From contig NZ_BAEN01000037.1 of NCBI RefSeq assembly GCF_000314975.1, forward strand, positions 1 to 64,000: a stretch of 64,000 bases of DNA, written 5' to 3'. The notes beneath the pieces were generated by a model. It had not been told where the DNA came from, ran no database searches, and saw only the letters and a program-made list of their open reading frames with translations. A program made the translations under genes and the position numbers. Shown here one piece after another: positions 43,688-53,500 of the stretch (position 1 is the first letter of the stretch; each line of letters opens with the position of its first letter). The DNA comes from Aliiglaciecola lipolytica E3 (GTDB lineage Bacteria; Pseudomonadota; Gammaproteobacteria; Enterobacterales; Alteromonadaceae).

Positions 43688-44896
43688 ATGAAGAGAATTT
43701 ACCTGTTCGTAGCGGCACTCACAGTGGTGATTTTGGCTGGTTGTAGCCATACGACAAATGCATCGACCAAATCAGATAAAGTTTTGAGTAATACAGCCCC
43801 TTGGTCAATCCGTATGGCGGAATCAGAAATGCAACGATTCCCAGAAGCTTATATGATCGATTGGCGAACGGAGCTTAAATGGGACTATGTACATGGTCTT
43901 AATTTACTGGCATTTTCAAAGTTGTATCTAAAGACCAAAGATCAGCGTTACTTCGATTATGTTAAAGGTTATTACGATTCTTTGGTTTCAGAACAGGGTG
44001 AAATCAAAACTTACGACATCAAAAAATACAATATCGATATGATAAACCCAGGGAAAGTTTTATATTTTTTATATGATCAAACTGGAGATACTCGATATAT
44101 AAAAGCGGCAGATACTTTACGCTCGCAGTTAAACGATCATCCTCGCACTAGTGAAGGTGGATTCTGGCATAAAAAACGTTATCCCTCTCAAATGTGGTTA
44201 GATGGCTTGTATATGGGGGCGCCGTTTTACGCCGAATACATTATGCGCTACGGTAAACCTGATGAGTTGAATGACGTGTATTTGCAATTCGAATTGATCG
44301 AAAAACACTTATACAGTGCTGACACTGGCTTGCCTAGACATGGCTGGGATGAGTCAAGAGAACAACGTTGGGCAGATAAAGAGACAGGTTTGTCTATGCA
44401 TCATTGGTCTCGAGCGTTAGGGTGGTATGCAATGGCAATTGTGGACGTTTTAGAAATCACCCCTGCTCAAAATGCCAAACATCAGTGGTTGAGTGAGCGA
44501 TTTAAAAACTTTGTTGATCACGTGGTGAAATACCAAGATGAAACCGGTAACTGGTATCAGGTAACTGATCTGGGAGATAGGGAAGGGAACTACTTAGAAG
44601 GTTCTTCTACCGCCATGTTAACGTATGCGATAGCAAAAGGGGTCAATCTCGGCGTGCTGCCAGAATCTTATCGAGCCACCGCAGAAAAAGGCTTCGCAGG
44701 CATGTTAGATCAACTTGTGAGCGTCTCGCCAGAAAACAATTTGGTTAATTTAGACCAAGTTTGTGCAGTTGCAGGTTTAGGGGGGAATCCTTATCGTGAT
44801 GGTTCGTTTGACTACTATATTGGCGAAACAATTAAGTCCAATGATCCCAAAGGTGTCGGTCCCTTTATCATGGCCGCGTTGGAATTAAATAAATGA
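43688..44896 (+). CDS. Unsaturated rhamnogalacturonyl hydrolase (GH105) lipoprotein
   Basis: A 402-residue lipoprotein (lipobox L-A-G-C, Cys19) of the YteR/YesR type. An (alpha/alpha)6 barrel is seen with WDYVHGLNLLAFSKLY, KYNIDMINPGKVLYFLYDQT, the catalytic Asp in QMWLDGLYMGAPFYAEY, RHGWDESREQRWADKETGLSMHHWSRALGWYAMA and DQVCAVAGLGGNPYRDGSF. It removes the unsaturated uronic acid from the ends made by pectate or rhamnogalacturonan lyases, feeding KduI. GGGG stands six bases before the ATG. First of a GH105-GH43-esterase-GH28-CE8 series; its TGA overlaps the next start (ATGA). Confidence 0.93.
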   Translation: MKRIYLFVAALTVVILAGCSHTTNASTKSDKVLSNTAPWSIRMAESEMQRFPEAYMIDWRTELKWDYVHGLNLLAFSKLYLKTKDQRYFDYVKGYYDSLVSEQGEIKTYDIKKYNIDMINPGKVLYFLYDQTGDTRYIKAADTLRSQLNDHPRTSEGGFWHKKRYPSQMWLDGLYMGAPFYAEYIMRYGKPDELNDVYLQFELIEKHLYSADTGLPRHGWDESREQRWADKETGLSMHHWSRALGWYAMAIVDVLEITPAQNAKHQWLSERFKNFVDHVVKYQDETGNWYQVTDLGDREGNYLEGSSTAMLTYAIAKGVNLGVLPESYRATAEKGFAGMLDQLVSVSPENNLVNLDQVCAVAGLGGNPYRDGSFDYYIGETIKSNDPKGVGPFIMAALELNK

Positions 44897-46569
44897 TCCC
44901 TTGCTCTGCCGGCATAGCCACATTGAGTCTAACCTTGTGTGTTATGTTGGCAGGGGGTCAACAGCGAACTACCACACAAACTGTATCGTCTGCTGCTCCA
45001 GAGTTTTTGTGGCAGAGTAATGTAGCTAATGAGCTCTATCAAAATCCGATTTTACCGTTGGATTATTCAGATCCAGATGTGGTGGCGGTAGGACAGGATT
45101 ATTACATGACTGCATCGAGTTTTAATGCGGCCCCTGGGTTACCGATTCTGCATTCTACTGATTTAGTTAACTGGCAACTTATTAATTATGCCTTACCGCA
45201 ACAATTTCCTGTAACCCACTTTGCAACGCCACAACATGGCAATGGTGTATGGGCACCTAATATACGATTTCACGACGGCCTTTTTTGGATTTTCTACCCC
45301 GACCCGGATTTTGGCATTTATGTCACTACCGCTAAAGATCCAAAAGGAGATTGGAGTGAACCTAAGCTAATTCTAGCCGGTAAGGGGTTAATTGATCCTA
45401 CACCACTGTGGGATGACGATGGACAAGCTTGGTTGTTGCATGCCTGGGCAAAGAGTCGGGCAGGATTTAATAATGTGTTAAGCCTGAGAAAAATGGCCAG
45501 TGACGCCAGTAGGGTCAGCGAGCAATATGAACATGTAATTGATGGCAATCAATTGCCCGGTTATCGCACACTAGAGGGGCCAAAATTTTACAAACGTCAT
45601 GGATATTATTACATATTTGCGCCAGCCGGCGGTGTAGAAACTGGTTGGCAAAGTGTTTTTCGCGCTAAACAGATCCAAGGGCCGTACGAGCATAGACAGG
45701 TATTACATCAAGGGAATACCTTGATTAATGGCCCACATCAAGGTGCCTGGGTGCACACCAGTGAAAATGAAGATTGGTTTATCCATTTTCAGTCCCGTAA
45801 GGCGTTCGGGCGTATTGTGCATTTACAACCTATGACATGGAAAAACCACTGGCCCGTTATTGGGTTTACGCCATCGCAAGACGTGGTCGGTGAGCCTGTG
45901 TACCGGTATCGCAAGCCTAAAACACGGATTCTAGGCATTCCGTTTCCGCAGCCAAGCAGTGATGAATTTAATCAAAAAACCTTAGGGTTACAATGGCAGT
46001 GGAACGCAAACTCACAGCCACACTGGTATCAACTCGAACCACAAAATAGCACGCTAACCTTGTTTGGGCAGCCACGCATCGACAATACTGGTAAAAACCT
46101 GTGGATGACCCCCTCGTTGTTATTGCAAAAAAATCCGGCTCTTAATTACGAAGTTATAACTCAAATTGATTTGAACCGTTCCAGTGATAATGCCAAGGGA
46201 GGATTATTGCTGTTTGGTGAAGACTACGCATGGATCGGCATTCATCCTGTGCAAGGCAAATCTCACCTTGTATATGTGCAATGTAAAGGAGCTCGGGTAG
46301 GGTGTGATGAACATCTTCAAGATTATGGAGAAATAAACAGCGGAGCACTTGAGTTGCGATATATTATGAATTCTGATGCCACGGTTATATTTAGTTATCG
46401 CACCTCGCCCAATGATTCATTTACAGTAATAGGTGAACAATTTAAAGCCGTGCGGGGCCGCTGGGTCGGGGCTAAGGTTGGTTTATTTAATGTTTTAGAG
46501 CAAAGCTCTGGCAATTCCCAGTTGGTGTTTGATTATATTCGATTTCTTCCCCAACCCAGAGATCGGTAA
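44893..46569 (+). CDS. GH43-family glycosidase with C-terminal beta-sandwich
   Basis: A 558-residue secreted protein. A short hydrophobic leader is followed by the GH43 five-bladed propeller (about 45-345). Likely catalytic acids are the Asp of PLDYSDPDVVAVG, the pKa-modulating Asp of GLIDPTPLWDDDG and the Glu of TLEGPKFYKRHGYYYIFAPAGG. A concanavalin-like domain typical of GH43 subfamily 12-like enzymes (about 355-555) follows. Likely an alpha-L-arabinofuranosidase or beta-xylosidase/galactosidase trimming pectin side chains; the exact specificity is not readable. Four-base overlap with the GH105 gene and two bases before the esterase gene. Confidence 0.88.
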   Translation: MIPCSAGIATLSLTLCVMLAGGQQRTTTQTVSSAAPEFLWQSNVANELYQNPILPLDYSDPDVVAVGQDYYMTASSFNAAPGLPILHSTDLVNWQLINYALPQQFPVTHFATPQHGNGVWAPNIRFHDGLFWIFYPDPDFGIYVTTAKDPKGDWSEPKLILAGKGLIDPTPLWDDDGQAWLLHAWAKSRAGFNNVLSLRKMASDASRVSEQYEHVIDGNQLPGYRTLEGPKFYKRHGYYYIFAPAGGVETGWQSVFRAKQIQGPYEHRQVLHQGNTLINGPHQGAWVHTSENEDWFIHFQSRKAFGRIVHLQPMTWKNHWPVIGFTPSQDVVGEPVYRYRKPKTRILGIPFPQPSSDEFNQKTLGLQWQWNANSQPHWYQLEPQNSTLTLFGQPRIDNTGKNLWMTPSLLLQKNPALNYEVITQIDLNRSSDNAKGGLLLFGEDYAWIGIHPVQGKSHLVYVQCKGARVGCDEHLQDYGEINSGALELRYIMNSDATVIFSYRTSPNDSFTVIGEQFKAVRGRWVGAKVGLFNVLEQSSGNSQLVFDYIRFLPQPRDR

Positions 46570-46571
46570 AA

Positions 46572-47540
46572 ATGAATAGCAAGCTAACTTTTGTCGTAAT
46601 GACGATTTTATTGAGTACCCGTTTGTTTTCAGCTCAAGCACAAGACATTTTGGTTGATGATAGTTACACGCCGTCCCAGCGATATGACAAAAACATAGTG
46701 AAATTTCCTGAACTTAAGTGGCCTCAGTTGGAATTTATCGAAGGTCAGCGCATTGTATTTGAACAACGCTATAAACGTATTGGCAGACGAGAATTACATC
46801 TAGATATATTCTTGCCTGCCGAAGCACGCTCATCAAACCAAACTATCATGCTGGTTCACGGTGGAGGTTGGCGTTCTGGCAATAAATCCCATTTATACCC
46901 CATAGCCAATTTGCTCTCACAACGTGGTTACGTGGTGGTATTACCTGAATATCGGTTATCTATTGAAGCGACTTATCCAGCCGGGTTAGTTGACCTTAAT
47001 GATGCACGACTATGGTTAGCTGAACACGCCAAGGAGTTTGCAATTGACCCGGATAAAATCGCTATTGGCGGGGCCTCATCCGGGGGGCAAATGGCGACAC
47101 TGTTAGCCAACACTGGCAATCATATTTGGTTTAAAGGTGATCAAAAAAATGCAAAAAGCGATTTCAATCTGGTTGTTAATTTAGACGGAGTATTGGACTT
47201 TACCGATCCCCTTGCTATTGAATATGAAAATAAACTGGGGGCTGAGTCGGCAGCCGGACTTTGGTTTGGCGGCGCAATGAAAGACACATTGGAAAAGTGG
47301 CAACAAGCCTCTGCCGCCAGGCATATTCACGCGCATTCGCCGCCTATGTTAATTGTGAGTAGTGGCCAAAAACGATTTACTGCAGGGCAAGAAATTGTAC
47401 GTAAGCAGCTCACAGAATTTAGTATTGATAACCAATATTATGAATTTGACACAATCCTCCACTCGTTCTGGCTGTTCGAACCTTATCTTAGCCAGACCGT
47501 GCAGCTAATTGATAACTTTTTCAGTAAACAGAATTTATAG
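46572..47540 (+). CDS. Secreted alpha/beta-hydrolase carbohydrate esterase
   Basis: A 322-residue protein with a signal peptide (cleavage after SAQA, about residue 23). Oxyanion motif HGGGWRSG (about residue 95) and nucleophile elbow GGASSGGQM; a C-terminal His lies in ILHSFW. This BD-FAE/esterase-lipase layout is common in enzymes removing acetyl or feruloyl groups from plant polysaccharides. In this operon it probably deacetylates pectin. It lies two bases after the GH43 gene and 10 bases before the GH28 start. Confidence 0.82.
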   Translation: MNSKLTFVVMTILLSTRLFSAQAQDILVDDSYTPSQRYDKNIVKFPELKWPQLEFIEGQRIVFEQRYKRIGRRELHLDIFLPAEARSSNQTIMLVHGGGWRSGNKSHLYPIANLLSQRGYVVVLPEYRLSIEATYPAGLVDLNDARLWLAEHAKEFAIDPDKIAIGGASSGGQMATLLANTGNHIWFKGDQKNAKSDFNLVVNLDGVLDFTDPLAIEYENKLGAESAAGLWFGGAMKDTLEKWQQASAARHIHAHSPPMLIVSSGQKRFTAGQEIVRKQLTEFSIDNQYYEFDTILHSFWLFEPYLSQTVQLIDNFFSKQNL

Positions 47541-47550
47541 GAATAAAAAG

Positions 47551-48981
47551 ATGAATAGGCAGTTTGAGAGACGAGATATATTAAAACTAATAGGCTGCAG
47601 CGCGGCTTCAGTGGGTTTGTTCAATTTAGCTGGATGTCAACAAACCCTTTCAGACTCTAAATCGTTTGCCTGGAGTAGCGAAGCGCAGCAAATCAAAGCG
47701 CGCATTAAAGCACCGGAGTTTCCAGAATTAACTAAAAGCATCAAAGATTTTGGAGCTAAACCGGGCAAACAGAATGACAGTTCGATGGCCATACGAGCGG
47801 CGATCGCGGATGTTGCGTCAGCGGGAGGTGGTACAGTATTAGTGCCTGCTGGCGAATTTTATACTGGTCCTGTGCATTTGGAGTCCAACATCAATTTGCA
47901 TATTGCACAAGGGGCGGTATTGCATTTTTATCCTGAGCCAGAGCGTTATAAACCTTATGTTTTTACCCGTTGGGAAGGCACTGAATTGATGGGATTATCA
48001 CCGCTCATTTATGCTTTTGAAAAAACTAACGTAGCCGTTACTGGAAAAGGTATTCTGGAAGGTGGAGGCAGTCATACTCACTGGTGGCCCTGGAAAGGGA
48101 AATGGAAAGAAGCCGAGTGGGGTGATCATCCTGTTGAAAATCAGAAGTTTACTCGTGATCCACTGCGTGAAATGGCGGAAAACGAAGTTCCGGTGGCTCA
48201 ACGGGTATTTGACGATAATTATTTGCGTCCTCCTTTTATTCAACCAATACGATGCAAAAATGTATTGATAGAAGGTGTTACTATCAAAAATTCGCCATTT
48301 TGGTTGGTTAATCCAGTTTTATGTGAAAATGTGACTGTACAGGGAATACACTGTGAGAGTTACGGTCCTAATTCTGATGGTTGTGATCCAGAAGCCTGCA
48401 AAGACGTGCTTATTCAAAATTGCATTTTTGATACCGGTGATGATTGCATTGCGATTAAATCTGGGCGTAATGCCGATGGTCGCAGAGTCGGTGTTGCCAG
48501 CGAAAATATCTTAATTGAAAATTGTCAAATGAAAGCTGGTCATGGGGGTGTTGTGATTGGTAGTGAGATTTCGGGTGGGGTACGTAATTTGTATGTGGAT
48601 AATTGCGAAATGAGTAGTCCTGATTTGGATCGAGGAATTCGCATCAAAACCAATTCAATTCGTGGTGGCCATCTTAAAAACCTCAATTATCGCAATATAA
48701 ACATTGGTCAGGTTAAAGACGCTATTGTGATTAATTTCTACTACGAAGAGGGGGATGTAGGAAAATTTACGCCTGTGTTAGAAGACATTCGTATTGAAAA
48801 TCTTTGGGTAGAACACGCGACAAGGGCATTTTCATTGCGCGGCTATCCCCATACGCCGATTACAGGTGTTACGCTGAAAAACCTGACTTTTGTTAAGGTT
48901 GATAAAGACCCCATAATCGAAAATGTGGCTAATATTAAACAAAGCGGAATTAGTGTTAATGGGAAGTTCGTGAAGATTTAG
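47551..48981 (+). CDS. GH28 polygalacturonase with Tat-like lipoprotein signal
   Basis: A 476-residue enzyme. Start ATG at 47551 with AGGAA upstream. The leader has ERRDILKLIG (twin-arginine pattern, Arg7-Arg8) and then a lipobox L-A-G-C at Cys29, so it may be a Tat-exported lipoprotein. The GH28 beta-helix has all signature sites: NSDGCDPEACKD (N-x-D), DTGDDCIAIKSG (D-D), AGHGGVVIGSE (G-H-G) and RGIRIKTN (R-I-K). It hydrolyses polygalacturonate or oligogalacturonides, probably exo-acting as in other GH28 enzymes of marine bacteria. That last point is inference. Confidence 0.94.
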   Translation: MNRQFERRDILKLIGCSAASVGLFNLAGCQQTLSDSKSFAWSSEAQQIKARIKAPEFPELTKSIKDFGAKPGKQNDSSMAIRAAIADVASAGGGTVLVPAGEFYTGPVHLESNINLHIAQGAVLHFYPEPERYKPYVFTRWEGTELMGLSPLIYAFEKTNVAVTGKGILEGGGSHTHWWPWKGKWKEAEWGDHPVENQKFTRDPLREMAENEVPVAQRVFDDNYLRPPFIQPIRCKNVLIEGVTIKNSPFWLVNPVLCENVTVQGIHCESYGPNSDGCDPEACKDVLIQNCIFDTGDDCIAIKSGRNADGRRVGVASENILIENCQMKAGHGGVVIGSEISGGVRNLYVDNCEMSSPDLDRGIRIKTNSIRGGHLKNLNYRNINIGQVKDAIVINFYYEEGDVGKFTPVLEDIRIENLWVEHATRAFSLRGYPHTPITGVTLKNLTFVKVDKDPIIENVANIKQSGISVNGKFVKI

Positions 48982-49035
48982 TGCGTTTTTTATGCCGCTT
49001 TTATGTTTTAACAGGTTATCCAGTCACGTTTACTA

Positions 49036-49077
49036 AACTGGATAGCCCCGACGTAGAACTGGATAGCCCCGACGTAG
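49036..49077 (+). repeat. Two tandem copies of a 21-bp unit
   Basis: AACTGGATAGCCCCGACGTAG occurs at 49036-49056 and again, unchanged, at 49057-49077, with a partial third start (CACTGG). It lies 55 bases past the GH28 stop. Confidence 0.85.
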
Positions 49078-49084
49078 CACTGGG

Positions 49085-49228
49085 CATGGTAACGCTGATC
49101 TAAACGCCGTTGATACATATTTCGCTGATGTGAGCTTTGCAAATAGTTTTGACCAACCGGCCAATGGAAAACTGGCTGAAATTGCTCCCCCTATACGCGC
49201 AACCATACAGGCTGTAGCGGTAACATAA
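49085..49228 (+). pseudogene. Possible gene remnant between GH28 and CE8
   Basis: One frame reads on without a stop from the tandem repeats to a TAA at 49226-49228, giving about 47 residues with a coding-like composition (NADLNAVDTYFADVSFANSF, then DQPANGKLAEIAPPIRATIQ). There is no start codon or ribosome-binding site. It looks like the C-terminal end of a lost gene whose family I do not recognise. Confidence 0.4.
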
Positions 49229-49303
49229 TGTGACTGGATAGTATTGAAGAGCAACTAGCGTTGCTCAGTGCTGAACCAAGTATGCTCTAGCTTAAGGGTT
49301 AAA

Positions 49304-50251
49304 ATGAAATCTATTACATTTTTCTTATTTGCGCTTTTTCCGATGTTTATTGGAGCTCAGGGATACCAAACTCAGTTTACGGTTGCCAAAGATGGCAGCG
49401 GTGATTTTACCCGTATTCAAGATGCCATTTATGCCACCAAAACCTATCCGTGGACGGATATTACTATTTTTATTAAAAATGGAATATATCAAGAAAAAGT
49501 TGAAATTTATGCTTGGAATACCCGGTTAAGATTGGTCGGTGAGAGTCGCGAAGGTACGGTGATTCGTTATGAAGATCATTTTAATAAAATAAATAAAGGT
49601 AGAAACAGTACATTTCATACCTTCACTTTACGGGTCCTAGGAAATGATTTTAGCGCTGAAAACCTAACCATTGAAAACACTGCAGGACCAGTGGGACAAG
49701 CCGTAGCTCTGCACGTAGAAGCCGATCGAGCACGCTTTTCGAATATTAGCCTAAAAGGGTTTCAGGATACCCTGTATGTGGCCGGTGAAGGGTTTCGAAC
49801 TTATTTTCATCATTGTTATATTGAAGGCTCTACAGACTTTATTTTTGGTCAAGGTACGGCCGTTTTCGAGAACTGTGAAATTAAATCGTTAACCAACTCA
49901 TTTATAACCGCCGCTTCTACGCCTCAAGACCAACCATTTGGATTAGTATTTAAACATTGCAAGCTAACGGCAGAAGCGGGGGTTAATGAGGTTTATCTTG
50001 GCCGCCCATGGCGACAATATGCTAAGACAGTATTTTTGGATTCGCAGATAGGCAAACATATTCATCCTGCTGGCTGGCATGACTGGGATAAAGCGTCTAA
50101 CCACAGTACCGTCTTTTATGCTGAATACCAAAATAGTGGAGAAGGAGCTGACATGCGTCGCAGAGTTTCCTGGTCTCAGCAACTTTCCGCAGAGCAAGCT
50201 AAACAATATGCTACCGAAACCATTTTGCGTGGTTGGGATCCTGCAAATTAA
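49304..50251 (+). CDS. Pectin methylesterase (CE8)
   Basis: A 315-residue secreted enzyme. ATG at 49304 has AAGGG upstream and opens a signal peptide ending after GAQG; an upstream ATG at 49268 is rejected. The CE8 beta-helix is complete: VAKDGSGDFTRIQDAI, GESREGTVI, GPVGQAVAL (Gln), FQDTLYV (catalytic Asp), STDFIFGQGTAVFENC (second Asp) and LGRPWRQYA (Arg). It demethylates pectin so that lyases and GH28 can act. It is on the same strand as the GH28 gene but separated by 322 bases, so it may need its own promoter. Confidence 0.94.
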   Translation: MKSITFFLFALFPMFIGAQGYQTQFTVAKDGSGDFTRIQDAIYATKTYPWTDITIFIKNGIYQEKVEIYAWNTRLRLVGESREGTVIRYEDHFNKINKGRNSTFHTFTLRVLGNDFSAENLTIENTAGPVGQAVALHVEADRARFSNISLKGFQDTLYVAGEGFRTYFHHCYIEGSTDFIFGQGTAVFENCEIKSLTNSFITAASTPQDQPFGLVFKHCKLTAEAGVNEVYLGRPWRQYAKTVFLDSQIGKHIHPAGWHDWDKASNHSTVFYAEYQNSGEGADMRRRVSWSQQLSAEQAKQYATETILRGWDPAN

Positions 50252-50373
50252 TCAATACTTTTTCAAACTGGTATTTTAGTCGCCCTTCAATTTTATTAAG
50301 CCACCTTTCGAAACCCCGTCAGTCATTCCTAATCACAATGTATCCCAAGGAATTTGTATGAATTAATACGGAC

Positions 50374-50403
50374 GAATTTACATGGACTGGAATTTACATG
50401 GAC
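50374..50403 (+). repeat. Short direct repeat GAATTTACATGGAC
   Basis: Two copies (50374-50387 and 50390-50403) two bases apart in the gap after the CE8 gene. No function suggested. Confidence 0.7.
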
Positions 50404-50465
50404 AGCCATGCTAAAAAGCTGTTCATTTTGAAAGGGAATATATATTTGTAATTGCACAAAAAAAA

Positions 50466-50487
50466 GCAAAGGGATAATCCACTTTGC
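50466..50487 (-). terminator. Terminator of the giant CE8-PL1 gene
   Basis: Stem GCAAAGGGAT / ATCC-A-CTTTGC with a one-base bulge. On the minus strand it is followed by eight T residues (A run at 50458-50465). It lies 35 bases beyond the stop. Confidence 0.85.
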
Positions 50488-50522
50488 CTTTTAAATTGCG
50501 TTTTATTTATAATTGACTGAAA

Positions 50523-53500
50523 TTAGTCCAGATATTCAATCCTGAGGTTATCGATCACCACAACACCGCCACTTTCCGTGCGTAATTGTAAAAATGAACT
50601 GTCAGTTGCGGTAAAACCGGGTATCACCAATTCTCCTAGACTGTGTTCATTAATCAGAACAGAATAAAATTTCGAACTGCCACCATGCATTGAATTTCCG
50701 CTGCTGGTGGAGTTGTTATCAACGTAAACGATAAAGTTATTGTCCCCATCCGGATCATTGAGACTAACGATATCCATCACGATCTGATAACTCTGACTAA
50801 GGTCCAGTGCGCCATTGGCTGCAATGTCTGCTGAAGAGGTCGCCACATCTGGTGCAGATTGGCCAAGGGTGAAGCGTCCACTGTCTAGTCTCAGTGCACC
50901 ATCGATGGTTTCCACTGTCCCACCGGTTTTAACATAGAAAGACGCCGTGGAGTCATTCGCTAGACTTTTATAGTCTGCACTGAAGAAGTCGGCATCCCCC
51001 ACATCAAAACTTTCGCTTAATACAGCATCCGCGGGTAAATATTCGATACGTAAATTATCAATCTCTACCGTGCCGCCGCTTTCTGTTCGTAGTTGAATAA
51101 ACGAATTCGCTGTGGCGACTAACCCGCTGACTTCAATACTGCTTCCAGGGGTTAGGCTGGTGATCAGTTCCGAATACATTTTCGAACTGCCACTGTGCAC
51201 AGATTTACTGCTGCTGGAGGTATTATTATCCACATAGACAATAAAGTTGTTGTCTCCATCTGGGTCGTCAACACTAACCACATCCATGGTGATTTTATAA
51301 GGTTTACTGAGATCAAACACCCCAGCTGAATCCGTATCCGTTTCAGCGGTCTCAACGTCGGGTGTGGTGTTACCTATTGTGAACCGGGCACTGCTCAAGG
51401 TCATTTTCTCATCGGTAATACTGATGCCGCTGCCGCCACCGGTAATATAGTTCAACGCTGCTGTATCATCGTCAGGCATGGTTTTGTAATCTGCCGTGAA
51501 GAATATCGCGGCATCCGCAGCACTAAAATCCTCTGAATAGGGTAGGGATACATCGGTAGTTGAAGGCGTATCGCCTTCAATATCCGGAATATCCAATCCA
51601 CTTTGATCGAGTTTGTTAACTCCAGAAAAAGCGATGACATTGGCTTTTACTACATCAGCATCTTCTAACTCATAGGTATAAGGCACAACATAACTACTGG
51701 TTGGTGTTGCGTCTGGTCCAGCTGATACATCGTTACCTGATGGTGTTGTCCAGGTCACTCCTAACCCAAATATATTACCGCTGGTGTTCCAATATCCAAT
51801 CACATCTGAATAAAAAGATACGATAGGGTTCTGAGTATTTTCAAAGACATTGTTTTCAATCAGCAGTTCTGCGCCAATTCGAGAGTTGATCCCAGTAGAG
51901 TGGATGTCATTGTAATAGTTGTTATACAAATGACCTTTTCCATATCTAAACAGGGGCAAACGTGACTCAATACTTTCAAATCGGTTGTGATGGAAAGTAA
52001 TATTTCTGTCAGTATTGTCAGACGTATCATTTTCAGTGTGACCGTGTAACGAGGCTTTCCAATGGTCATGCAAATAGTTGTAAGAAATAGTGATATTTTT
52101 CGCACCGCTCTTACTATCTATCAAGCCATCGTAATAGTCTTTGTCAACATTTAGCGTACTGTAAAGTTCATTATGATCAATCCAGATATTGCTAGTGGTT
52201 GAGCCATCATCATCCCCCTCGATAGAAATTGCATCTTTACCACCGGTTAGAACATGATGGATAGTTAGGTTTTGAATAATAATATTGTTAGCTCGACGAA
52301 TCGAGATCCCAATACCGTCAAACTCACCTCTATCTGCAACACCCACAATTGAGACGTTATCCATATCTTTGATATCGATTGAACGTCCGCTACCGCCGCT
52401 GTTTGCATCGGTAATGGTACCGTCTACATAAATGATAATAGGCATGGCTGCGTCACTGGCTTCTTCAAGCGCGGTAATCATGTCTGCACCATTATTTACC
52501 GTAACTACCATTCCGCCAGCGCCGCCAGTTAGGTCAAAGTTATATCCCGCAAATCCTTTATCATCCAATATTTCACCTATGACAGGTTCATTATTGGCAG
52601 TTGGATCCCAACCTTGGTCATTGTTGTAACTGGCAAATATCGAGACCCGATCGGTGAGGTTTATTACTTCACTTTCTGTAAGCAGATAACCTCCCACTCT
52701 TGAACTTAAATCCAACAGATTACCTTGCATATCCATACTGCCATACTCACGCCAGCCGCTGGTTGCAGTGGCTGTTTCTGGGTTGGGAGCAGGTTGTCCA
52801 TTAACACCCAATGTCGCCCAACCTTCAGTGGCAATGTGGGTATCGAATTTATTATTAATTAAGGTGACATTATCATAGTAACTGCTGCTGCCTCCGCTAC
52901 GGGCGATGTAGGTAGAGTTATCTAGTACATCATTGCCAATAGGGCCTGGTCCATGGGTAAATTCGCTGTTAAGAAAAATAAACCCGGGGTCAGTTGCATT
53001 TTGCACCCGCGCCTGCAATACATAACCACCTGAGCTATCCTGATCGGGATCACCGTTTTTAGAGTCACCTATGGTACGTATTTCACTTTCTTCAAACAGT
53101 GCAGTGACAGGATAACCCCAGATGAAATCTACGTTGCCTGCTACCAGTGTGTTATAGAACCAGGTGTAGCCTTTTAACAATAAGGTGTCTTGTTCACTGA
53201 TAAAGTTCGCATCTTTGGCAACCAATCTGTTGGGACTATTAAAATAAATCGTCTCAGCCTGATTAGAGTAAAGATTTGAGCGAATATGGTCGTTTTTCAA
53301 GGTTAAGTTGCTCAAGGTGAGCAAATCAGCGCCTTCAACCAAGAACACACTGCGCCCGCCGTTTGGTGAGCCTGTTCCTGGGGCTTCACTGCCACCAGAG
53401 CCACCATTACGGGATTCGTAGTTATCGTAGCTGATAATAGTGTTATCACGGCTTTCACCGTTGATGGTTAGATAGTTTTTATTGCGCATATACAATAGCT

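Noticed and set aside
49033-49254. Minus-strand frame of 73 residues between GH28 and CE8
   Set aside because: It is created by the tandem repeat and lies opposite the plus-strand remnant; it has no ribosome-binding site and an odd repeated end (VLRRGYPVLRRGYPV).
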